This document shows positions 18,808-28,699 of a stretch of 39,444 nt of DNA, in pieces; within the stretch, counting starts at the first letter, position 1, and each line of letters starts with the position of its first letter. The notes under the pieces were generated by a model. That model made no database searches. It was not told the origin of the DNA and worked only from the letters and a program-made list of their open reading frames with translations. The stretch comes from Selaginella moellendorffii (Eukaryota > Streptophyta > Lycopodiopsida > Selaginellales > Selaginellaceae). The translations under genes were made by a program, and so were the position numbers. The DNA lies in assembly GCF_000143415.4 (NCBI RefSeq), contig NW_003314288.1, positions 378,023 to 417,466 on the forward strand, given 5' to 3'.

Positions 18808-19189
18808 GTTCGTGGGGCCTTACGAGATTGAGGCACGAATCGGTAAAGTGGCTTACCGTCTCCGACTTCCTCGAGAGATAGGGAAGATGCACCCGGTGTT
18901 CCACGTGAACTTACTCAAGCCGTACTTTGAGGATCCGCTTCGCAAGGACCAAGTGAGACCTTTACCTAAGGTTATCCAAGGGGAAGAGGAATACAAAGTT
19001 GAGGCCATCCTTAATGCGCGCAAGAGCAAGCGACAAGGACGCGAGGTGAGAGAGTTCCATGTGAAGTGGAAAGGATTTCCACACTGCGAAGCAACATGGG
19101 AACCGGAGGAGAACCTAGCGAACGCTCGAGATCTAGTGGAGGAATTTCTGCAAGGCAGAACTCTATGTACTTATGCAAAATTCAATTAA
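18808..19189 (+). pseudogene. Integrase C-terminal domain and chromodomain
   Basis: The frame reads 'FVGPYEIEARIGKVAYRLRL' and 'HPVFHVNLLKPYFED' (the GPF/Y module), then the chromodomain (18992-19150) starting 'YKVEAILNARKSKRQGREVR', with 'FHVKWKGF' and 'EATWEPEENL'. The three aromatic positions (Tyr, Trp, Trp) that form the methyl-lysine cage are present. Such domains steer chromovirus insertion to H3K9-methylated chromatin. The frame ends at a stop at 19187-19189. This segment is free of stops. Confidence 0.95.
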
Positions 19190-19592
19190 AAATGTCAATT
19201 TGCAAAGTTGAGCAAGTGGCATATGTTGGGACCCGAAGGCGCGCCGAAGGTAAGCTAATTAGCATGGGTTGGATAGGTCGACCAGGCGTAGGGCACTACG
19301 CCCGACTCCCCGCGGGGATGTCGAATCCGTAAACGTATTCTATGGAGGTTGGGTTTGAGTCCCAACCCCCTAGTAAAGCAAGGCTGGGTTCAAGTCCCGA
19401 CCCCATACTAGGGCGTGGTGAGGTGAGGGGTATAGGGACACCTATATTCCGTTGTCATGGGCTCTTGGCCGGGGAGGCTAACTTAGGCACACCGCTAAGT
19501 GGGGGGATGCCCCCGGAGACATGGTCAACAAGTCGTAGGATAAAACGAGGCATTCGATGTGGGCATCGAACTTCTTCCATGGGTGGTGGAGT
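19190..19592 (+). other. Chromovirus 3' untranslated region
   Basis: 403 bp with no credible gene. It contains a hairpin of GGCGTA/TACGCC type near 19286-19303 and two T-arm-like hairpins at 19347-19367 and 19382-19402. The purine-rich tract GGGTGGTGGAGT (19581-19592) directly before the 3' LTR is the likely plus-strand primer. Confidence 0.7.
19347..19402 (+). repeat. Two tandem tRNA T-arm-like hairpins
   Basis: First: GGTTGGG/TTTGAGT/CCCAACC, a perfect 7-bp stem with a 7-nt loop (19347-19367). Second: GGCTGGG/TTCAAGT/CCCGACC (19382-19402) with one wobble and one mismatch; its loop fits the tRNA T-loop pattern TTCRANY and the pol III B box. They are 35 bp apart, so probably a duplication. 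Confidence 0.55.
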
Positions 19593-20758
19593 TGTAAAGA
19601 ACCAACTCGCCGAGGTGTCATAGGCTAAAGGAACCCCAAACGCATGACCAAAATGACAAAGAGTTCATCGGATGGGACCAAGTCGAAGATTGAGTCCAAG
19701 ACCCACTTTAGGACCGAGTTCGAGATAGAGTCCGGAATCGAGTCCGAGATCGACTCGGGGACCGAGTTCGAGTCCGAGTTTGAGACCGAGTTTGAGACGG
19801 AGTCCGAGATCCGAAATTGGGTCCGAGACCGAGTCCGAGGTCGAGTCCGAGGTCGGCTCCGAGATCGGGTCCGAGATCGAGTCCGAGATTGAGTCCGAGA
19901 CCGAATCCGAAGTTGGATCTGAAATCGGGTCCGAGATCGAGCCAGAGACTAAGTCCGAATACTAATACGGGTCAAGGGGTGAAAGCCCAAAGCGTGTGTC
20001 TCCCAGGGGGGGGGGGGGGGGGGGGTGCAGGGGGTTCCAAAAGTATAGTAGGGATGGTGAGGTCCAGGAATCAGTCTTGAAGGAACTCTCCAGTGGTGCT
20101 TCCAAACTGACTTGAGGTTGAGACTGGGGCCGAGGGGCCTTGGGTGGGAGTGAGCATGGGCTTGAGTGGTGCCGGAGGGGTCACCCAGGGAAGTGCTCAA
20201 GAGCAGCTCCCACTCCCGAAAGGGAAACCGACTGCGGTGCTCCCGGCTCATGTGGAGTGGTGCCCCACTTGAGTACCTTGTGGCTCATTGGTCCTCGCCC
20301 TTCCTAGGGGCTTGGGCCTTCCCTTTGGGATGGAAGTGGGGGGGTAGAGGTACCCATACCGGGCTGTTAGGCCATAGTGTTTCACCCCGACGTCCCGCAG
20401 CAAGTGCTGCACCCAAGACTTGGGATGTAGAGGGTCCCATGATCAAGTCTTGTGGTACCAAGGGGGTTAGGAATCTGGAGGCTTGGTGTGCTTGGCTGCT
20501 TGTGCCTGCGGGGAGTGTAGCCGAACTTTAAGTCCAGTCTAACCCGGGGAGGGGGATTGGGAGAAATTTGGGAATCCGTAGATGGATGGCTAACACTCCG
20601 TTGCTCGTGCAGTGAGTAGCTGAAACCAAGTAGGACCAAGTAGGAGCTGGTACCATAGACGGGAGCCTTGGCGAGGGAACTTAGCACAAGCCAAGGCAGA
20701 GTTGGTCGGATAGACGAGGTAAGCTGGCAAATTGGAAAGGAAAAATTTGTGGCTTACA
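19593..20758 (+). repeat. 3' long terminal repeat
   Basis: Copy of 13218-14379, ending in GGCTTACA at 20758. It has the minisatellite at 19712-19950 and a 20-G run at 20006-20025. Followed by the CCTCC duplication. Confidence 0.95.
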
Positions 20759-20763
20759 CCTCC
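20759..20763 (+). repeat. Target-site duplication CCTCC, right
   Basis: Pairs with 13213-13217. Confidence 0.9.
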
Positions 20764-20910
20764 ACCGCAGCAACCCATCGAGCAGCACCAACCTTTGCTG
20801 CCATAGCCTGTTGAGCAGCCATCTCCACCACACCAGCATGCTAAGGAGCAGCCATCTTTGCCGTAGCAACCAACCGAGCTACAGCAGCCTACTGAGCCGC
20901 ACTAAACATT
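20764..20910 (+). pseudogene. Gln/Pro-rich coding remnant split by the chromovirus
   Basis: With the duplicated CCTCC counted once, the frame 'KQHQPQQQQPPPQQPIEQHQ' spans the insertion point. It continues with imperfect repeats of the type P-x-E-Q-P-S, broken by stops. It shows that 13150-13217 and 20764 onward were once contiguous. The parent gene is not recognised; it may be the tail of the AT-rich gypsy ORF or another gene. Confidence 0.55.
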
Positions 20911-20983
20911 TGCTCTAGACACCACTGCCGATGACATGCAGCCACCTTGTTGAGCAATGCAATGCTAGTTTCATCACAAGTGC

Positions 20984-21490
20984 ATGAGCAACAAGCATCA
21001 TCATTATGATAAATATGCCACCAACAACATTCCAATTGAGACAAAGGAGCAGCATCAACCGAAAGTGATCTGTCCTATGCCTACAAACTTCATGGAGCAG
21101 TACCATAACTCCAACATGGCAGTGTACACATGGGATGGCATGGAGAGCTTCTTTCACAATGTTTTTGTACGACCATATGAGGAGAAGATGGCAAGCATGG
21201 CTCAGGAACTCGATCAGGTAAAGGGAATCCTTTGCACTATACAAGCTCATGGGCTCCCAACACCAAACACCTGCTAAGAATCTTTCGAGTTAGTGCAGCA
21301 GTACCAACTCGAGAATGCCCGCATCACCAAAGAAAACATGGAGCTCAAGGCTAGACTTCAAGTGCTCGAGACTACCATTAAGAACTACACTCGCGACGAG
21401 CTTGAGGACTATGAGGAAGAACCAGAGGCTAACACCACAACTGCTACTATGACCACAATGGAAGCTTGAGCCGCAAGAGCTGCTCAACTC
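20984..21490 (+). pseudogene. Unrecognised coiled-coil-like ORF
   Basis: The frame 20984-21277 (97 codons, ending TAA) has a His/Asn-rich start, then 'MESFFHNVFVRPYEEKMASM' and 'AQELDQVKGIL'. After the stop, another stretch (about 21285-21470) reads 'QQYQLENARITKENMELKAR' and 'LQVLETTIKN', a heptad-like Leu pattern typical of coiled coils, then an acidic and Thr-rich tail. No family is recognised. It probably belongs with the Gln/Pro-rich remnant upstream. A stop between the two parts suggests decay. Confidence 0.4.
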
Positions 21491-21499
21491 TAGTCGTCG

Positions 21500-23348
21500 G
21501 AGAGTAGAGGTACATGCATTTTGCATCGTGATTTAGGCACAAAGGCATTTCCTGAGTTAGGAATTGAAATCAGGATTTCTCCCGGTCTAAATTCCTAACT
21601 TGGATGACTGGGCATGTAGTGGTTATATAGGCTGATGATAACACGCTAGATTTATCCCCTTTTTGTCTTTTATATCCTTAGCCATAATAACATGCACTCC
21701 ACTTGCTCAACATCTACTCTTCTCTTCCATGCCTATCTTACTCATTACCTTCTGGGGATCAAGGCTGTGAGATGTAGATCAATCTAAGCATCAACATTTT
21801 TGCAACAACACATGGCTAAGTATTTCTTTTCTTTTTATGTTTGGATCTAGTTTAGATTAGAGAGGATTCACAAGATCATTGTAGAGGTGATTTTGTAGTT
21901 CTCCAGCCTCTTATCCTCAAGATCTTCTTTAAGATGCCTTCTAGATCTTCTATAAACAATAACCAACTAATCAATTGCAACAATAGCCACAACAACCACA
22001 GAAACCACAACTATTGCCCTATTCATCCCACATGAATCCTAATGATGTGGCATTAATCAATGACAAATCAGCATTGACTCAATGGTAACTTGATTTTGGA
22101 ATATTCTAGAATAATCTGATGTGGATGATGATTACATGTACAACATTTTATCATTGTCACCACACAGAAAATGACAGTGATGGTCACATAGTGTCTCTAA
22201 GCAAACCAACATAGGATATACCTGGGTATTTTTGAATATCCTATAATGTAATTGTTGATATTTATTTAGACTAATCTTGTGTTTATAAATTCAAAACATT
22301 TTAATAATGGTCATCACATTGACTACAAAGAGTTGATTATATAGTTGACTGACGGTTTTGGCAAAAAGATGTTGTCTTGAGAACTACATTGTAGTTCAAT
22401 GTTTGGACATGTGTTTGCAAGTGTGATTTTGTGGCAAGGAAACAAGAGCAACAGGAGGTCCTCTAGACAAGCTAACTTCTGTAGTTTAACCAGCTGCCAC
22501 CTCCATGCAAGGGTACTTTCCATGAGCTCAAAGTGTAGAGGGCTAGCTTTTGAATTTTTTTTTGTTGTTCTCTAGGTCTAATCTGTTAGGAGTGATGCAA
22601 AGAGATTGTTATTGATCAGGCTAGGGATTTCCAACCCAAAGCTATGTTTCTCATACCTGAAAAGTGTATCCATGAAATATATATATCCTCTTGTGGTTTC
22701 TCTTCTAAATAGAAGATGAGTGTGTGAGGTTGTACATATTGAAGTACAAACTAAAGAAGCAGATCAATGGATCTCCCTGTAATGCGTCAATCATTAGTCG
22801 AATGAGGCAAGTAGCACATACTTGATCCTCTTCCAATCAATTTGCTTTGAAAAGCAATTTTTGTCTAGATCTGAAGTAAAGTCTTCCACAAATTAGCTAT
22901 CATATGTTTGAAAAACTATTTAATGTCATTCCATAAGCAAATTGATCTACAATAGGCTATCATGGGTTAGACAATTTGACTTTTATGTTGATTCCACAGG
23001 GCAATTTCATGGAATGGTCTCTACGCCCTAGTCTCTAGTGTTGATCTAGTTTGCCTAAAATTTACCAAGAGCAATAAGCCACTCTTTCTAATTCCATAAT
23101 TGTAAGGGCAAAGTTGGCTATAAATTACTAAGCATGGGCAGAAAGGAAAGATCCTCATACACACCTAGGTAGAAAGATTAAGGATTGACAACCCTCTACA
23201 TTCTTGATAAAAGTTGAATAGGGGAATTGGGGTAGACAAAATAAAAATATTTATCAGTGATCCATCACACTTATCAGAAGATATATTTTTCTTATAGACT
23301 CAGATAAAATTTGGTTGATCCCCACTCTGTGTGACTAAGCAAAACTAT
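21500..23348. other. Apparently non-coding, AT-rich
   Basis: No credible gene on either strand. An inverted repeat GTTAGGAATT/AATTCCTAAC lies at 21556-21565 and 21590-21599. The right copy of the possible terminal inverted repeat lies at 22174-22210, with a further weak inverted match to 9400-9425 near 22303-22325. The rest shows no structure I can name. Confidence 0.5.
22174..22210 (-). repeat. Possible terminal inverted repeat, right copy
   Basis: Inverse match of 9369-9411: 'tgac.gtgatggtcaca', 'tagtgtct' and 'taagcaaaccaa'. See the left copy. Confidence 0.4.
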
Positions 23349-23896
23349 TGTAAGCAACCAAAGAGAACGAGTTAAGAGACGATCTATGGGGTTTAAATAT
23401 AGAGGGATCGGTTAAGGGTCTTGGGATATTTAGAGTTAAGCATTTTTGGGTTTGAATAGTACTGGGTTAGGTGACCTCCCGGAAAAACCAAATTTAGGAG
23501 CTTACATTTGGTATTAGAGCAGTCTTGGGTCTGACTCTGTTGGTTGGCTAAGGAAATCACACCACATGTTGATTGACATCTAGTTGGTCTAGTTTTGTCA
23601 CGCTGGGCTCGACCCAAAGGGTAGGGTGTCAAAAGAGTGGGGCTCTCAGGAGAGCTGTGGCTCTCAACTTCCATTCAGGAGGGCGTGAACTTGTAGGGAA
23701 GCGTGTTGAATTGTAAGCAACCAAAGAGAATAACTCAAGAAACGATCCATAGGGTTCAAATATAAAAGGAAAGGGTCCATGCACAAAAATGCACCCCTCG
23801 GTTAAGAGTTTTAGGATATTTAGGGTTAAGCGTATTTGGGTTTGAATAGTACTGGGCTGGATGACCTCCCGGGAAGACTAAATTCAGGAGTTTACA
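23349..23896 (+). mobile_element. TRIM (miniature LTR retrotransposon), 548 bp
   Basis: Two direct repeats, 23349-23506 (158 bp) and 23712-23896 (185 bp), both begin TGTAAGCAACCAAAGAGAA and end in TTACA. The second holds an extra stretch of about 27 bp. A tRNA-Met-type primer site TGGTATTAGAGC (23509-23520) follows the first. The 205-bp interior codes for nothing. Flanks ACTAT (23344-23348) and AGTAT (23897-23901) form a 5-bp target duplication with one mismatch. Its ends (TGTAA...CTTACA-TTTGGTAT) resemble those of the chromovirus at 13218, so it may be mobilised by that lineage. TRIMs need another element's proteins. Confidence 0.85.
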
Positions 23897-24223
23897 AGTA
23901 TAAGAAAGGAAAAACTATCTTGTGTGCCTAATTAGGCTAGCGAATGATAAATTTAACAAAATTGCTTAAATAACTCGATGAATTACAGAGAAAAATACCT
24001 AATAATATTTTTCTCAGGGTATACAGAAGTCTAACTCCTTGTATCTTTACTATTGTCAAAGAAAGTGTGATAATACTTTATAGGTACATAGAATAAATGA
24101 GACTTATATCTGTGGAGTTATTCAGAATTTGCATTTAGCTCAGATAGGCAAACTATCTCTCTATCTAGGAAGAATTCTAGTCCTATTTTCTTTTTGTATA
24201 GGTAGCAAAGGATTTATAAAATT

Positions 24224-24763
24224 TTGCCTACTAAACAATTGCTAAATTTTATGCAATCTTTAGGTAAAAAAGTTATTGTGGGAACTTTAATGGTTCACAA
24301 TAAAGCTTGGATACCCATAGGCAAAAATACACTTAGTGATAATTGGGTTAATAAACATTGGATCAATTCTAAATTTGAATTGGTAGGCAACAAAAATTTG
24401 TGGAGTAAAAATATTTTAAGGTGGACCACATTTAAGCAAAATAGATATGCTTTGAAAAATAATATTTGTTGCTCAAGAAATTTTTGGAACTTTTGTATAA
24501 AAACTGCTCTAGACATTTGGCCTCTATAGGAAAGCTATCCTTATTTCAAAATTTGTTGGAAAGCTAAATACTTACTCCTAAGAATGATTAATAGGGCAAT
24601 TTACAAGAGGGATACATTGCATAAAAAAGCCTTGTACCACTCACTCCACCAACGAGGCATAATAACTAAACTTGCCCAACAGACTTCAAAATATTATAGC
24701 ATATGTGATCATAGGATGAATTTTGGATATACTGTCATCGTAGATCCTTGGAATGTTGGGGGA
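24224..24763 (+). pseudogene. Unrecognised decayed ORF
   Basis: The frame 24224-24529 (101 codons) reads 'GKKVIVGTLMVHNKAWIPIG' and 'SRNFWNFCIKTALDIWPL' to a stop. A second frame (24560-24763) reads 'INRAIYKRDTLHKKALYHSL', 'HQRGIITKLAQQTSKYYSIC' and ends 'VDPWNVGG'. The last 25 codons recur at 38248-38322 with mostly conservative changes, so this was a real protein end in a repeated element. It directly precedes a block also found near gypsy gag starts, so it may be the last ORF of that element. No known domain is recognised. Confidence 0.45.
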
Positions 24764-24835
24764 TAAATGGGGATAAAATAACCTAAAGCAATTACCCTTT
24801 TGCCAATTGGTTTAAAGGGAGAGAGATAGGGTACA
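24693..24835 (+). repeat. Repeat block, copy 1
   Basis: Spans the ORF end and 'gggggataaatggggataaa' to 'gagagagatag'. Matches 38248-38391, and its second half matches 38713-38797. Copy 1 lacks about 20 bp ('ctctctcatca' part) found in the others. Confidence 0.75.
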
Positions 24836-25480
24836 TTACATGTATATAGGCATAGACCAACAATTGATCGTACCTATAAAGTTTTAAATGACATAATCTC
24901 TATGTATAAAATTGTCATTGTCTATACCAAACAAAGTAATAGATATACAATATTTCTCTCACAATCTAATAAGCAAAAGGTAGTTTGAAAAGAAGTATTC
25001 ACAAGATCTAAAATAAAATTACAAGGCACTTGCTCGTGATATTTGTGATCTTAACCTCCCTTTAGAAAAGACTAAATCATTGCTCAATTAAGCTAAAGAA
25101 AAATTTAAAAGAGAGTGAGCTAAAAGTATATTGGGTACACCTCAACAAAGAGGAGATCAAAAATCCAAATACGACTTTGATGATCATTTAAAATATGTGA
25201 ATCCATACACTACTCCTCTTTGGCAACATCAGCACATAGAAAATGCCTCTACTTCAACTGAGAGTAGTGAAACACAAAACAATTGAAGTGATTCCCCACA
25301 AGAGAAAAAAGCGTTAAATTTACAACTTTTACCCTTTGACAGTGATCCAGATTCCTCTACAAACTAAATATTTGTTTTGCCTATATTATTTACAAAATAG
25401 AGCATTTCTTATCAAATTACAATAAGCACAATAGCAATTACACGAACAATAATAGGCATCATTATTACATATCCATCCTT
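24836..25480. other. AT-rich leader-like region with a decayed reading frame
   Basis: A plus-strand stretch near 25015-25370 reads, with several stops, 'KALARDICDLNLPLEKTKSL', 'SILGTPQQRGDQKSKYDFDD' and 'NASTSTESSETQNN'. It seems once to have been coding, possibly the N-terminal part of the gag that follows. No family is recognised. Confidence 0.4.
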
Positions 25481-25694
25481 TTCTGAAATTAAAGGAGAGG
25501 AGCTACAACTACATATTAAGCAATATAGAAGCAATTAAGCTCAATTAAGAAGATAGGCAAAAAAATAATTTCCCCCTATACGCTCAAAAACAAAGTCAAA
25601 GATTGGTACTATGATAATGATAAAAATCTTGGCACATTTGATGAGCAAACAAAGTTTTTTCTAAAAGTTTTCTTTATGGAAACAAACCTAGGAG

Positions 25695-26510
25695 AAAACT
25701 ATGATAAGTTGCAAAAGTTTCATCAAGGAAAATCTGAGACAATTGAGGAATATACAATTCGATTTATAAATATTAGTGTTAGACAAAATATGCCTATGCC
25801 TATATATATAGAGCCTCAAGAAAATTATTGTGAATATGCGATAAAGAATATGTAAATTTCAATGATTTGAAAAAAAGCCATATTTTCTTACTAAAATATC
25901 ATAAAATAATATGACATGGTAGATATGGTGAAGTCAGACAAAAAAACAACTTCTATAGATAAGGAAACTAGTCATTTAAGGAGCCTCAAATTGCAAATCA
26001 ATCTCAAATAAGGGATTTAGTGTACTAAATGCAAAAATAAAAGTCATAACAAAGAAAAATGCAAAGTTCAACTAATAAAGTGCTAATTTTGTGAAAAACT
26101 ATGATGAGTTGCAAAAGTCTCATCAAGGAAAATCTAAGACAATCGAGGAATATACAACTCGATTTAACAAGCGTTATAAATATTAGTGTTAGACAAAATG
26201 TGCCTACACCTATACATATAGAGCCTCAAGAAAATTTATTGTGAATATGTGATAAAGAGAGCTCATGTAGATTTTGATGATTTGAAAAAAGCCATGTTTG
26301 CTTACTAAGATCTTATAAAATAATATGACATGGTAGATATGGTGAAGTCAGACAAAAGGATAATTTCTATAGATAAGGAAATTAGTCGTCTAAGGAGCTT
26401 CAAATTACAAACCAATCTCAAATAAGGGATTTGGTGTACTAAATGCAAAAAAAAGGTCATAACAAAGAAGAATGCAAAGTTCAACTAATAAAGTGCTAAT
26501 TTTATGAAAA
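25695..26510 (+). repeat. Tandem duplication of about 400 bp in gag
   Basis: Unit 1 begins at 'aaaactatgataagttgcaa' (about 25695) and unit 2 at 'aaaactatgatgagttgcaa' (about 26095). Both run through the capsid end and the knuckle region ('ctaaatgcaaaaa', 'aaagttcaactaataaagtg'). They differ by scattered changes and indels, so the duplication has aged with the element. Confidence 0.85.
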
Positions 26511-27344
26511 ATAAGGGCATTCAGCTAAGGAGTGTAAAACCTTGTTTAAATAACTAAGAGGCTAACAGGCAGCCTGAGTTAATAAAACAATATGTAGGCA
26601 AAATTATTCATTTGACGATAAAAGTTATTGTAAGAAAAACGATTATAATGATAATTAAAATGCCAAACGTGAATACTCATGTGTTAAAAGGGTAAATGAC
26701 TATCGGGATTATCCACCTAAGGGTAATTTTTTATATTATCCACCTAGCCATGAGGAAAATAGGCTTAAAGAGTATTATCAACCTAGAGAATATGATTAAC
26801 TCAGAGGTTATAATAGGCCTAGAAAATATAAAAGACCAAAAGAGTATAATCAACTTAAGACACCTATTCACTATCCTATGCTAATATAATCAAGCTAAAT
26901 CATCAAGCAAGAATGATAGGCCTTATAACGATACATAACATGCAACTAGGTATATTGAGGTAGAATGGTTAAATACAGAAGAGCTACCTCACTCTCTTTA
27001 TCTTGGCTTTCAGATTCAGCCCTTCTTCGTTAGGCTCCAATCATGACATAGATGCTAAGTAGTAAAAATCATCCCCAACTCTCAATGGCACCAAAAGAAA
27101 AATATCAACAAAGAAATTACTCAATAATTCCAAGACTTACAACCACAAGTCGATTTGGAGAATGGTGATTCTAACACAAAGAGTCTCACACATTTACAAG
27201 CTGACACGAATTTATCATTAGTGCAAAAGGAAAATCCTATATTAAAGCTAGATGGCCAGGATGAAAAAAAGGTAGTGAAAGACACTTTGAATGCCAGAAT
27301 TACACTCACTCTAAGCCAACTTTTCACTATAACATAAAGTTACA

Positions 27345-27720
27345 TTGCTTAGAGATTTTTCACCTAAGAAGGAAGAAACTTTAATCCCATCTATGGCCAT
27401 TGTAATTGAGCTAAGAGATTGTGATGATGAAGTTCCTACAATCGATATAAAGATTGGTAAAATTCTATTATGTGGAACTATTATTGATGGTGGCTTAAGT
27501 ATAAATATTCTAAAAGAGAGTATTTGCAAAGAATTAGGCCTAACCCCAATTCAACCAACCCATTTAATATATAGATGGCTAATGACCGAAGTGTTAAGCC
27601 CATTATAATTATTAGAAATGTCTTAACTAATGTGGTTGGCATAAAATACAAACTTAATTTTGTCGTGCTTAAAATAACACGACAAAATTATGCCTACAAA
27701 ACTCTACTATGCAAAACTTA
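27345..27720 (+). pseudogene. Retropepsin-like protease, I-D-G-G variant
   Basis: The frame 27345-27608 contains 'IDIKIGKILLCGTIIDGGLS' and 'INILKESICKELGL', then after a stop 'NLILSCLK' in one frame and 'KTLLC', the counterpart of 'EILLGRPWL' at 12597-13010. The catalytic D-S/T-G is I-D-G-G, as in that copy. The decay of the closing block marks it as dead. Confidence 0.65.
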
Positions 27721-27885
27721 GCTAAAAATTACTTGCACAAAGCAAGACTGAAAAAATGGTTTTTTATATATAGAGCAAAGCAACCAAAAAAAGTCTGTGC
27801 TCATTACATCCACTATACAATTGGAAAGAAAAATTGACCTCAAAACTCAATTTTATAATTGGGAGGAAGACTTAGACAGTTTCCA

Positions 27886-27988
27886 AGTAGTAGTCATGGA
27901 AGGAGGAATTTGTTTTGGCTGGGGTGATTCTTTGGAGCCACAAGCGAAGCAAGGAAGGAAGATACATAAAATGGATCAAACAATATAA
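27886..27988 (+). repeat. Block shared with the SEC16 3' flank
   Basis: 'agtagtagtcatggaaggag' onward to 'agccacaagcgaag' matches 6759-6810, with an extra 'gtgattcttt' here. It interrupts the gypsy reading 'NWEEDLDSF'. Confidence 0.65.
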
Positions 27989-28690
27989 TTCAGGAATTAA
28001 ATTCTATAAAACAATAAAATTTAAAATGAAAATGGTAAAATATAACATAGAATATAAATAGAATAAAATAGAGTAATAAACTAAAACATATGCAACATAT
28101 ACTCTTCAATAATAAATTTCAAGCCATGATTCTCATTATATAATCTTGTAAAAAAAAATTCAATAAATACTAAAAAAATTCTAGTTATCTCATTTTTTGA
28201 AAAAACTTTTTATGGAGTAAGCATTAAATATCTGTACTACATTATTTAATAATCCTACCTAAATTCAAACAAAACTGATACAAGCTATTAGTATTATAAC
28301 ACTACCCTTGCATTTCAAGTTCTTTGTCAAGCTTGCATTTCAAATTTTCCCCCTCTTAGCCCTATGGTTTTTTCTTAGGTTTTATTATTTGGGTTCTCTA
28401 GGGTTCGCCACTACTGGTTCATCTCAGGAGGCATTTTTCCTTCCTCTCTAGCACATCCTAAGCACATATCTCTCCCACACTGTTTTGGTTTGTTTATACT
28501 ATAGTAAGTTTTTCTTTCCTCAAAACATATGGTTTCCATTATTATAAAGAGCATACATTTGTATTTTAGTATTGCTTGGCATGAGACTATATGATAGTAT
28601 AGTGTATTTACAAGAGAGTCATCCCATACTTGTTTATAGGCATGAGAGCGCATGCCTAGAAATCTCAAAACAAAAGAACAAAGATTTACA
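27989..28690. other. Non-coding, AT-rich
   Basis: No gene visible. A-rich up to about 28250, then a T-rich segment with 'gggttctctagggttcgcc' (28390-28408). Nothing else can be supported. Confidence 0.5.
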
Positions 28691-28699
28691 AGTATAGCG

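Larger units (their letters stand above)
13218..20758 (+). mobile_element. Full-length Ty3/gypsy chromovirus, 7541 bp
   Basis: It has two LTRs (1162 and 1166 bp) beginning TGTAA and ending TTACA, a 5-bp target duplication, a tRNA-Met-type primer site, gag with CCHC knuckle, protease, RT, RNase H, integrase and a C-terminal chromodomain, then a purine-rich tract. The LTRs differ by a few dozen changes and a 6-bp indel by eye (roughly 2-3%), many of them C/T or G/A, so insertion is fairly recent. The internal region is GC-richer than its surroundings. It cannot be autonomous: gag-pol has six or more in-frame stops and about three frameshifts. Two GT-AG introns are also inferred in pol. Confidence 0.95.
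25480..27885 (+). mobile_element. Second AT-rich Ty3/gypsy gag-protease fragment, heavily decayed
   Basis: The gag capsid ('LKNKVKDWYYDNDKNLGTFD', 'LGENYDKLQKFHQGKSETIE', 'EYTIRF') is followed by knuckle-like 'CTKCKNKSHNKEKC', a Tyr/Asn/Arg-rich linker (26690-26885) and a protease (27345-27720). Gag and protease follow the same order and style as 11100-13010. An internal tandem duplication lies at 25695-26510. Stops are frequent. No RT is visible; the sequence changes at about 27886 into the block shared with the SEC16 3' flank. Confidence 0.75.

Noticed and set aside
19230-19402. A complete tRNA gene
   Set aside because: Only T-arm-like hairpins are convincing; no acceptor stem or paired D and anticodon arms could be laid out.
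22323-22523. 66-codon minus-strand frame
   Set aside because: Short, AT-rich context, no motif, no neighbour to support it.
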